Shown here piece by piece: positions 8,219-14,635 of a DNA stretch of 20,029 nucleotides (position 1 is its first letter; each line of letters opens with the position of its first letter). The notes beneath the pieces were generated by a model, which had not been told where the DNA came from, ran no database searches, and saw only the letters and a program-made list of their open reading frames with translations. The position numbers and the translations under genes are program-made. This DNA comes from JBDKTK01 sp039680225 (GTDB lineage: Bacteria > Desulfobacterota > Syntrophia > Syntrophales > UBA4778), in assembly GCA_039680225.1 (NCBI GenBank), contig JBDKTK010000016.1, positions 1-20,029 on the forward strand, in the 5' to 3' direction.

Positions 8219-9493
8219 ATGTTCGATTATCTGCTCACGAAAGAACAATTGAAAATCAGGGACGAGGCCCGCGATCTCGTTAAATGGGTGCCGCGGGAAA
8301 TGGTCCTCGACATGGACGCCGACCGCATCAAGTTCCCGAAGGAATTCCTCAAAGAGGCGGCCCGGCGCAATCTCATGGGCTGCCGTTATCCGCGGCAGTG
8401 GGGCGGGCGCGGCATGGACTGGGTAACGACTGGCGTGGTCATGGAGGAGATAGGGACGCTGGGATACGAGTTTGCCTGCGTTTTCGGGGTCGGGGCGGAG
8501 CTGGTCTGCGACGCCGTCATCCTGCACGGGACCGACGCGCAGAAGGAAAGATATGTAAAGCCCCTGTTGAGGGGAGATTTATTCGCGGCCGAGTGCCTGA
8601 CCGAGCCGCGCGGCGGCTCCGACTTCTTCGGGGCGACAAGCCGGGCCGAAGACAAAGGCGATTACTTCCTTCTCAACGGCCAGAAGCGCTTCATCGTGGG
8701 CGCGGAGGGGGCGGACTTCTTCCTGGTCTATGCGCGGACCGATTTCGACCCGAAGACAAAACCCCAGAATGCCCTGACCTGCTTTATCGTGGACCGCGGG
8801 CCGGGGGTGGAAACAAAATACCTTTACGGGCTCCTCGGCTGCCGCGGCGGCGGGACCGGCAGGCTCGTGTTCCGCGATGTGAAAGTACCCAAAGAAAACG
8901 TGATCGGCAAGGTGAACGGCGCTTACGAGGTGTTCAACACCATGATGGTCCCGGAAAGGCTGGGGACGGCGCTCATGACCATCGGCGCGGCCCGCCCGGC
9001 GCTCGACATCGCCACAAAATACACGTCCCGCAGGAAAGCGTTCGGCCAGGTGATCAACAATTTCCAGGGTGTGAGTTTCCAGATCGCCGAGGCGGTCATC
9101 CTCCTCGATGCCGCGCGGGCTTTAGGCTACGCGACGGCGCGCGCCGTGGATGAAAAGGTTGACATGAACAGGGTCCGCCGGATGGTGTCGGAAAGCAAGA
9201 AGTTCATCACCGAATCCTGCCAGAAGGCCGTCCATAATGCGATGCAGGTCATGGGGGGCATTGCCTATACGAACGTCTTCCCCATCGAGCGGATTTACCG
9301 GGATGTGCGCCTGGCTTCCATTTGGACGGGTTCGAGCGAGGTCATGTCCATGATCGTCGCCCACGAATGGTACAGGGAAAACCTCAGGGAGCAGGCCGCC
9401 CGCAGGCAGCGCGATTTCGAGGCAGACGCCCAGGAGGCCGCCTCCGAAGAGAAGGTTTACACCGATGAAGACATGTGGGAGAAGGGGTGGTGA
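8219..9493 (+). CDS. Acyl-CoA dehydrogenase
   Basis: 424 aa, FAD enzyme that forms the 2,3-double bond in an acyl-CoA and passes electrons to ETF. The N-terminal helical domain is 1-120; the beta domain holds CLTEPRGGSDF (126-136) and GQKRFIVGA (154-162); the C-terminal helical domain includes RRKAFGQVINNFQ (271-283), QVMGGIAYTNVFPIERIYRDVRLASIWTGSSEV (343-375). The usual catalytic Glu of the C-terminal YEGT motif is Thr370 here, but Glu246 in VPERL aligns with the catalytic Glu of isovaleryl- and long-chain-type enzymes, so activity is likely by the alternative base. Substrate unknown. AAAGGAA lies 8 nt before ATG8219. A highly charged 35-residue tail extends past the core. The adjacent PHA synthase suggests a link to acyl-CoA flux. 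Confidence 0.95.
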   Translation: MFDYLLTKEQLKIRDEARDLVKWVPREMVLDMDADRIKFPKEFLKEAARRNLMGCRYPRQWGGRGMDWVTTGVVMEEIGTLGYEFACVFGVGAELVCDAVILHGTDAQKERYVKPLLRGDLFAAECLTEPRGGSDFFGATSRAEDKGDYFLLNGQKRFIVGAEGADFFLVYARTDFDPKTKPQNALTCFIVDRGPGVETKYLYGLLGCRGGGTGRLVFRDVKVPKENVIGKVNGAYEVFNTMMVPERLGTALMTIGAARPALDIATKYTSRRKAFGQVINNFQGVSFQIAEAVILLDAARALGYATARAVDEKVDMNRVRRMVSESKKFITESCQKAVHNAMQVMGGIAYTNVFPIERIYRDVRLASIWTGSSEVMSMIVAHEWYRENLREQAARRQRDFEADAQEAASEEKVYTDEDMWEKGW

Positions 9494-9505
9494 TCACGAT
9501 ATAAC

Positions 9506-9524
9506 CCCCCTTTAGAAAAGGGGG
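9506..9524 (+). terminator. Hairpin after acyl-CoA dehydrogenase
   Basis: CCCCCTTT (9506-9513), loop AGA, AAAGGGGG (9517-9524), 12 nt after the stop. No T-run follows on the plus strand, so it may be a weak terminator or another dispersed CCCCCTTT...AAAGGGGG repeat. Confidence 0.5.
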
Positions 9525-9656
9525 AGGTATTAAAGGAATGTATTATTCCCCCATCCTACTTGCCTTTCACGGCCACATTTACTAATTCTAAAAGTGTCCT
9601 GATCCTGTTCTGCTTTGGCCTCCCGTTCACATTCAAAATAAAACCGGAGGGAAACG

Positions 9657-11411
9657 ATGTTAGCGAGCGCCCAGCCCATGGAGGTCCTTTATGCCTTCTC
9701 GCCGACGCCGGCGGACAACCGCGAGGGATTCCGGACGGCAATCCCCTGGATCAGCAGGATGACAGGGGAACAGGTCAGGACTGTATTCAGGTATTCGGAC
9801 CTGCTCAGGTCCATGGTGCTAAGCCCTTTTGTGCAGGGCCTGCCCAAGGTCCTGGCGTTCGGCCAGAACTATCTCCTGGAAAACTATTTCATTAACCCAA
9901 CCCGGCAATATGCCCGGGATGCGTCGCTCCGGGGGTACCACCCCGACCCTTTCGGCGAGTTCCATGATATGGTCTGCGGCCAGTACGCTGACCTCCTTCA
10001 GTCCATGTGCGGCAACTTCATCCGCGACGGCGCTTTTGATATCGAAGCGGCGAGGAATTTCCGGCAAAGCCCCCACCTGGGCCGGTACCTGCAGAATTTC
10101 GCCCGCCTGGAGTATGCCTCTCCCGTCCTGGGAATGACCCGGCTCAAGGCAATGAAAGACCTCCTCAAGAACCTGCTTATAGTCCTGGCGGAGCAGCCCC
10201 CTGAAAGCGGCGAACTGCCGTTCAGGTCGGGGAAAAAAGACGAACCTTTCGAGGCGTACCTGGAATTGGGCCGGTCGCGTTTCGTAAACCTGTTCCAGGA
10301 GAGGGCGTTTGACATAAGGGCTTATGCAGAACGGGCGACAGGGGGCGTTATAGGCTTCACACCGTTCCGGATTGTGGACGGTTCGGAAATACACACCTGC
10401 CGGCTGAGGCATTATCTCCTGCCCGAGGGGGTCCAGCCCAACGGGCGCGTCCTGTACGTCAACACGCCCCTGATCAATAAGCCGGAAATCTTCGACCTCG
10501 CGGACGGCAAATCGATAATCCAAAAGATGCTTCAGAAGGGATATGCGGTTTACGTCGTTGACCACGGCGAGCCCGGCCCGGCAGAAAGCCGCCTCGGCCT
10601 GGACTTTTACGGAAAGGAACTGCACGACCGGTACCTGGACCTGGTCAAGGCAAGGCACCCGGGGTGGGCCATCGAGGTCATGGCCTACTGCATGGCCGGG
10701 ACACTGATTCTCCCCTACCTGGCCAGGCGCGCGGAGGAGAGACTGGGCCGCGGGGAGCAGATGGACATCCAGCGAGTGGTGCTAATGGCCTCCCCGGTGA
10801 AATTCGACGACGGTAAAAGCGGCCACCGGGCCATGCGCCGGGTGATCCGCCGCCAGTACGACGGCCGGTTCATGCAGGAGCTCTTTGGCGATACCAATAT
10901 CCCGCCGCAAATAATAGAATCCGGAATGCACGAGATCCAGCCCGGCGTGCAGTACAATATCAACGCGGGTTTTTACCTCCGGGCCACTCACCTGTCCGAT
11001 ATACGGGATTCCGCCCCCTTCCTTTACTGGATAACGCACGGGACTAAATTTCCGACCAGGGCGCACTACGAATGGGTAACGTGGTTCTTCCTGGAAAACC
11101 GGGTTTTCGAGGGAAAATACACGATGCCCTCCAAAAACCCCGGGCTTGACGGAAAGCCCGTCAATATGGGGGCTTTGAAGGAGGCCGGGGTAGTCCTCTT
11201 TGATTACCGCGGGTCGCGCGATCCGATAGCTCCCGTCGGTTCTTGCGTGGCAAGCGAGACATGGGGACAGGCCCGGAATGGCAATATCGGGGTCACCCGC
11301 GGCGGCTTGAACAGGACTATCGAACGCAATGCCGGCCACATCTTTGTGGTCAGCCGCAAGCTGCTCGGGGAATATGTAGATATTGTTTCAATTTTCCTGG
11401 AAGGGACTTAA
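9657..11411 (+). CDS. phaC: PhaC-like poly(3-hydroxyalkanoate) synthase
   Basis: 584 aa, alpha/beta-hydrolase-fold enzyme that joins hydroxyacyl-CoA units into storage polyester at the granule surface. The catalytic triad can be placed: Cys345 in MAYCMAGT (the PhaC box is normally G-x-C-x-G-G), Asp522 in GSRDPIAP, and His561 in NAGHIF. Also visible are the core strands GRVLYVNTPLINKPEIFDL (263-281) and YAVYVVDHGEPG (296-307). Length matches class I/II synthases, but a small PhaE/phasin-like gene sits opposite, as with class III. The first Gly of the box is Ala and the second Gly pair is A-G, so it may be a divergent branch. GGAGGG is 6 nt before ATG9657. Its stop codon lies in a hairpin loop. 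Confidence 0.9.
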   Translation: MLASAQPMEVLYAFSPTPADNREGFRTAIPWISRMTGEQVRTVFRYSDLLRSMVLSPFVQGLPKVLAFGQNYLLENYFINPTRQYARDASLRGYHPDPFGEFHDMVCGQYADLLQSMCGNFIRDGAFDIEAARNFRQSPHLGRYLQNFARLEYASPVLGMTRLKAMKDLLKNLLIVLAEQPPESGELPFRSGKKDEPFEAYLELGRSRFVNLFQERAFDIRAYAERATGGVIGFTPFRIVDGSEIHTCRLRHYLLPEGVQPNGRVLYVNTPLINKPEIFDLADGKSIIQKMLQKGYAVYVVDHGEPGPAESRLGLDFYGKELHDRYLDLVKARHPGWAIEVMAYCMAGTLILPYLARRAEERLGRGEQMDIQRVVLMASPVKFDDGKSGHRAMRRVIRRQYDGRFMQELFGDTNIPPQIIESGMHEIQPGVQYNINAGFYLRATHLSDIRDSAPFLYWITHGTKFPTRAHYEWVTWFFLENRVFEGKYTMPSKNPGLDGKPVNMGALKEAGVVLFDYRGSRDPIAPVGSCVASETWGQARNGNIGVTRGGLNRTIERNAGHIFVVSRKLLGEYVDIVSIFLEGT

Positions 11412-11421
11412 CGTCCCTTCC
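11399..11421. terminator. Perfect hairpin overlapping the PHA synthase stop codon
   Basis: GGAAGGGAC (11399-11407), loop TTAAC, GTCCCTTCC (11413-11421). The stop codon TAA (11409-11411) is in the loop. There is no T-run, so it may protect the mRNA 3' end or act from both sides between convergent genes. Confidence 0.6.
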
Positions 11422-11438
11422 CCCCAAATCACCATCCG

Positions 11439-11453
11439 GACCCGATTCGGGTC
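11439..11453. terminator. Small hairpin overlapping the phasin-like gene stop codon
   Basis: GACCCG (11439-11444), spacer ATT, CGGGTC (11448-11453). The minus-strand stop TGA (11454-11452) overlaps the stem. Only 6 bp with a 3-nt loop, so weak alone; its pairing with the hairpin at 11399 is the notable point. Confidence 0.4.
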
Positions 11454-12042
11454 ATTGTTGCTGAGTCTGCTGCTCCTGGGATTTTGCGACCTGGTCCTCT
11501 ATTGAGGACCTGAGCACCCGGAAGCTGTCCCGGCTTTCCTCTGTTACGAAAGAGAGCCACGAGTTAAGCAGGGACTCAGACTTGTCGAGCGATTGCCGGA
11601 CTATCTGGCCGTCTCCTTTGCCCTCGATGCTTTTATTGTAGGCCTCGCCCATGTTGCTCAGGTAATCGATCCAGGAATTGGCGAGCTTGTTGATCCGGTC
11701 CTGCTGCAGCTTCGAAAAATCGGTCAGCCTGTTGACCCCTATCTGTTGCGGGACCATCCCGAACAGGGAAGTGGAAAAGAAATTCTGCCATATGCGGAAC
11801 AGCTCGGAGGGATTTGCCACGGATTGCAGCGGCTTGAAAAACTGGTTTATTGATTCGCGAAAAACATTGGAATAAGTATCGGAAATATTCTTGGCCGCAT
11901 CATCGGGTTTGCCCCTGAGCGACATTTCTGCAGAATCCATCCAATACCGGATCATGCGGTTGTACAGGTCCATCCCCTGGAACATCAGTTCAAACCCCTG
12001 CCTGGGGAGCCTGGAAAGGTCCTCCTGCCTGGAACCATTCAT
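11452..12042 (-). CDS. Phasin / PhaE-like PHA granule-associated protein
   Basis: 196 aa, almost all helical and amphipathic, without signal peptide. It has aromatic-rich helices (FELMFQGMDLYNRMIRYWMDS; LFRIWQNFFSTSLFGMVPQQ; ANSWIDYLSNMGEAYNKS) and a Gln-rich tail ending EQQTQQQ. This pattern fits phasins and the PhaE subunit of class III PHA synthases; it is much shorter than typical PhaE (about 350 aa). It would coat granules or activate the synthase encoded convergently 40 bp away. AGGAGG is 6 nt before ATG12042, a strong site that agrees with an abundant structural protein. Function rests on fold pattern plus neighbour, not on a decisive motif. Confidence 0.75.
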   Translation of the reverse strand: MNGSRQEDLSRLPRQGFELMFQGMDLYNRMIRYWMDSAEMSLRGKPDDAAKNISDTYSNVFRESINQFFKPLQSVANPSELFRIWQNFFSTSLFGMVPQQIGVNRLTDFSKLQQDRINKLANSWIDYLSNMGEAYNKSIEGKGDGQIVRQSLDKSESLLNSWLSFVTEESRDSFRVLRSSIEDQVAKSQEQQTQQQ

Positions 12043-12164
12043 TTTTGCCTCCTGAAATTGTTTTCCCTCAAGTTAGTATTTTAGGAAGGAACAGACCATA
12101 AGGGGAAGCCTCATTTTATGAGAAAGAATTGATTAGATTCCAGACCGGTGGACGGGTTGCAGTA

Positions 12165-12641
12165 TCACTGCAGTTTCATGGCCAGATGGAAGCCGATCTT
12201 TGCCAGGGGCTTGAAATCAGTTATGTACTTGCGCTTCCATTTTTTTCGCTCTTTGTCCGTTATGACGGACCCGCTGTCGGTTGCCTTCATGATATGGACG
12301 TACCTGTCCGCCCGCGCGGCAATCCGTTCCTTGCTGATCGCATAAAATATTGCCTGGCTGATTACCGGGACGTCGTACTCGTCGATGACAATATCCTCGG
12401 AACTGTTCATCAGCCGGTACCACAGCCGGCGGCCCGCCCCGGTTGCGGCAAACAATGCGGCGCTCGTGATGGAGTTCTGGGGAGAGGTCTTTTCCAGCTC
12501 GCCCCGGCGGAATTCGCCGGCGGCCTCGTCGAGGTATTCGGCCCCGATCCTCTTCGCCATTTCGTTTTCTCCCCAGGCTATCAGTTCTTCAGCTGCGGTT
12601 TTTAAGATTTTTTTCTCATCGTCGTTGATCGCGAGTTTCAT
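12165..12641 (-). CDS. Hypothetical protein next to PHA genes
   Basis: 158 aa, unrecognised. Mostly helical and charged: MKLAINDDEKKILKTAAEEL, then ELIAWGENEMAKRIGAEYLDEAA, a TSAALFAATGAGRR stretch, and a C-terminal half with DEYDVPVISQAIFYAISKERI and DKERKKWKRKYITDF. It ends HLAMKLQ. No signal peptide, metal motif or HTH is evident. ATG12641 is chosen because GGAGAGG is 4-5 nt upstream; a start 21 nt earlier (12662) has a poorer site. It lies 122 bp upstream of the phasin-like gene on the same strand and could be co-transcribed, which is the only hint of a role. Confidence 0.7.
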   Translation of the reverse strand: MKLAINDDEKKILKTAAEELIAWGENEMAKRIGAEYLDEAAGEFRRGELEKTSPQNSITSAALFAATGAGRRLWYRLMNSSEDIVIDEYDVPVISQAIFYAISKERIAARADRYVHIMKATDSGSVITDKERKKWKRKYITDFKPLAKIGFHLAMKLQ

Positions 12642-12769
12642 AAACCTCTCCATCCCGGGCATTTTTTTATGTCCGGTGAACCTAAGTTGATCACTTATTT
12701 ACTATTCGGTAATTTTCAGGAAAAGTTTAAACGTTTTTACCGGGGCCTTTACGGGCCTCCTTTTTCCGC

Positions 12770-12799
12770 TTGACTCGGCGAAAGCCCATTGCATATAGT
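12770..12799 (+). promoter_or_regulatory. Sigma-70 promoter of the phosphoesterase gene
   Basis: TTGACT (12770-12775), 18-nt spacer, TATAGT (12794-12799). Expected start near 12806, leaving about 26 nt of leader that contains the ribosome binding site AAGGTGA. The clearest sigma-70 promoter in the window. Confidence 0.75.
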
Positions 12800-12831
12800 G
12801 CCGCGTCGAATTTTCTAAGGTGAAGTGCCAT

Positions 12832-13398
12832 ATGAAACGAATCGCAGTGCTTTCCGATACGCATGAAGACGATCTGGCCATCGAATTGTTCATGAGCTGC
12901 ATGGAAGGCTTGAATATTCAGGATGTTATCCACCTGGGCGATTATTTTGACGACGCCCGCGTCCTGGAGGAGAGGGGATTCAGGCTTATCCAGGTGCCCG
13001 GGACCTGGGATGAATCGTATTACCGTGATTCAAATATCCAGAACCGGAAGCTGATCAAGGTTGAGAACTGGAAGATATTCCTGACCCACACGCCGGAGTC
13101 CCATTACAACGACCTGCGGGAAGACCCCAAACCGGAGGAGGTCCTGGAAACAAGCCAGGTGGATATCATGCTCTTCGGCCATACCCACCTGGCCGGCATC
13201 CATCGCCGGAACGGGACGGTCCTCATCAATCCCGGCCACCTCAACAGCTACGAGGGGAGGGGCTGCCCCCTGACCTATGCGATCCTCGAGATCGATAAGA
13301 ACCGGTTGAACGTCGAGATCATGCAGCTGCCGGAAAATGAAGTCCGCATCAGGAAGACCTTCCGCCGGGGGCCGGACAAGGGTATAGAAGAGGTCTGA
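12832..13398 (+). CDS. YfcE/MJ0936-type calcineurin-like metallophosphoesterase
   Basis: 188 aa. The family hydrolyses phosphodiesters with two metals in a small cytoplasmic enzyme. Motifs in order: SDTH (Asp9, His11), HLGDYFDD (Asp37), GTWD at 57-60, FLTHTPESH (His86), FGHTH (His117, His119) and NPGHLNSYEGRG, typical of the YfcE group. The third motif is normally GN(C/H)(D/E): the metal-bridging Asn is Thr58 here, which may lower or change activity. ATG12832 is preferred; a GTG at 12820 would start within the ribosome site. A well-formed sigma-70 promoter precedes it. A decayed copy of its 3' end lies at 17714-17917. Confidence 0.9.
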   Translation: MKRIAVLSDTHEDDLAIELFMSCMEGLNIQDVIHLGDYFDDARVLEERGFRLIQVPGTWDESYYRDSNIQNRKLIKVENWKIFLTHTPESHYNDLREDPKPEEVLETSQVDIMLFGHTHLAGIHRRNGTVLINPGHLNSYEGRGCPLTYAILEIDKNRLNVEIMQLPENEVRIRKTFRRGPDKGIEEV

Positions 13399-13451
13399 TT
13401 ATCGGGCGTTTCAAAACCGGGCCGGAATAGAGCTTTTCAGGTCTGATTCGT

Positions 13452-13817
13452 TCACATGCCCGGGATTTCCCCGGTTACGGGCCTGGTATAGTCTGAGAAC
13501 TGATCGCCCGCAACCGACCTGATTTTGTAAAAATATATGTTCTCCGGTTTTGCTGTCATGTCGTAAAAAATCGTCATGCCTTTGCTGACGAACCCGACCG
13601 GCCGGAAAGGTCCGCTTGCTATAGTCGCACGAGTTACCTCGTATCCGGTCACCTGTCCCGGATCATCCGGCGAGGCCTTCCAGGTAAGGAGAATCCCCTG
13701 GCCTTTCACCTGCAGTTTAAGATCGGACGGCGGGCGCGGGGCCGCGGCGTGAGCGGCTGCAGCGAATAAACACGCCCCCAAAAATGAAATTATAGCCAAC
13801 TTCGTAATTGTCTTCAT
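13452..13817 (-). CDS. Secreted fibronectin type III-like protein
   Basis: 121 aa. Signal peptide at 1-25 (MKTITKLAIISFLGACLFAA, AHA-A cleavage). The remainder is one FnIII-like beta sandwich: PRPPSDLKLQVKGQGILLTWKASPDDPGQVTGYEVTRA, then YDMTAKPENIYFYKIRSVAG and DYTRPVTGEI, with the conserved Trp and the Tyr of the FnIII core. It probably acts as an envelope adhesion or binding module. GGTGACG is 6 nt upstream of ATG13817. It follows the FKBP gene by 28 nt on the same strand and is probably co-transcribed with it. Single-domain exported FnIII proteins have no fixed role. Confidence 0.8.
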   Translation of the reverse strand: MKTITKLAIISFLGACLFAAAAHAAAPRPPSDLKLQVKGQGILLTWKASPDDPGQVTGYEVTRATIASGPFRPVGFVSKGMTIFYDMTAKPENIYFYKIRSVAGDQFSDYTRPVTGEIPGM

Positions 13818-13845
13818 CTCGTCACCATGACCCGGCTTAGCGCCG

Positions 13846-14577
13846 TTATTCTGATATTTCCGAAACCAAGTTTTCTTTTTCCCCGTCCTTTACGGAGAGG
13901 AGCTCTATTTCAAAGATGAGTGTGCTGTTGGGAGGTATGCGCGAGCCCTTTCCGGCCTCGCCGTAGGCCAGCTCGGGCGGGACAAACAGTTTCCATTTGG
14001 ACCCCTCGCGCATGAGCTGCAGGGCTTCCGTCCAGGCCGGGATCACGCTTTGAAGGCTGAACGTTTCCGGTTTCCCCCTTTTATATGAGCTGTCGAATTC
14101 TGTGCCGTTTATCAATGTGCCGCGATAATTAGTGATTACAGTGTCGTTTGCGCCAGGCGATCTGCCATTGCCCTGCCTGAGCACCTCGTACTGCAGCCCG
14201 CTGGGCAGGATCCTCACCCCCTCATTTGCCTTGTTTTTTTCAAGAAAGGCCTGACCTTCCTCCATATTGACGGCGGATATTTTTTCGTGTTCTTTTATCC
14301 GTGCTGCCGTCACTTTCTGTCTTATCCCGATTATCGACCTGTAAATATCTTCCCGGCTCATTTCGGGGCGCTTTTCATTGTAGCCGTCCCGAAGCCCCCT
14401 CTCAAAGACCTCGATGCTTATCTCCCATCCATGCTTCTTGAGAAGCTCGCCATACTGGTGGCCCAGGCTGTAGCTGTCTTTGTATACCTGGTCTTTAACA
14501 TCCGGCTGCCCGCCGGCCCAGCATGATGCTGCAAGGGCCAAAGAAAGGCAGATTGCGGCAATGATCCCTGGTTTCAT
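13846..14577 (-). CDS. Exported FKBP-type peptidyl-prolyl cis-trans isomerase (FkpA/Mip-like)
   Basis: 243 aa. Residues 1-22 are a signal peptide (MKPGIIAAICLSLALAASCWAGG); the Cys is in an imperfect lipobox, so it could be a lipoprotein. Residues about 36-110 are a helical dimerisation domain (YSLGHQYGELLKKHGWEIS...FERGLRDGYN), as in FkpA and Mip. The FKBP domain is about 120-229 with NYRGTLINGTEFDSSY (Tyr151, Asp162), VIPAWTEAL (Trp182) and LAYGEAGKGSRIPPNSTLIFEIELL (Tyr205). It helps fold envelope proteins, perhaps the oxidase encoded upstream. ATG14577 has AGGGAGG 6 nt upstream; the earlier ATG14616 lies in the terminator stem. It is followed 28 nt later by the FnIII gene. Confidence 0.93.
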   Translation of the reverse strand: MKPGIIAAICLSLALAASCWAGGQPDVKDQVYKDSYSLGHQYGELLKKHGWEISIEVFERGLRDGYNEKRPEMSREDIYRSIIGIRQKVTAARIKEHEKISAVNMEEGQAFLEKNKANEGVRILPSGLQYEVLRQGNGRSPGANDTVITNYRGTLINGTEFDSSYKRGKPETFSLQSVIPAWTEALQLMREGSKWKLFVPPELAYGEAGKGSRIPPNSTLIFEIELLSVKDGEKENLVSEISE

Positions 14578-14597
14578 TCCAGCCTCCCTGATAAGGA

Positions 14598-14631
14598 AAC
14601 CCGGCGGCTTTCTCACCGAAGCCGCCGGGTT
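14598..14631 (-). terminator. Terminator between multicopper oxidase and FKBP genes
   Basis: 13-bp perfect stem AACCCGGCGGCTT (14598-14610) with 14619-14631 and an 8-nt loop. On the minus strand it is followed by TTTCCTTAT. It starts 5 nt after the oxidase stop and ends about 20 nt before the FKBP start, so the two genes may be separate units or linked only by read-through. Confidence 0.8.
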
Positions 14632-14635
14632 GAAG

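Noticed and set aside
8284..9153. 289-codon open frame inside acyl-CoA dehydrogenase
   Set aside because: An Arg/Gly/Pro-rich shadow in a GC-rich gene; the acyl-CoA dehydrogenase frame has all family motifs.
9819..10658. 279-codon open frame opposite the PHA synthase
   Set aside because: Antisense shadow; the plus frame contains the catalytic triad.
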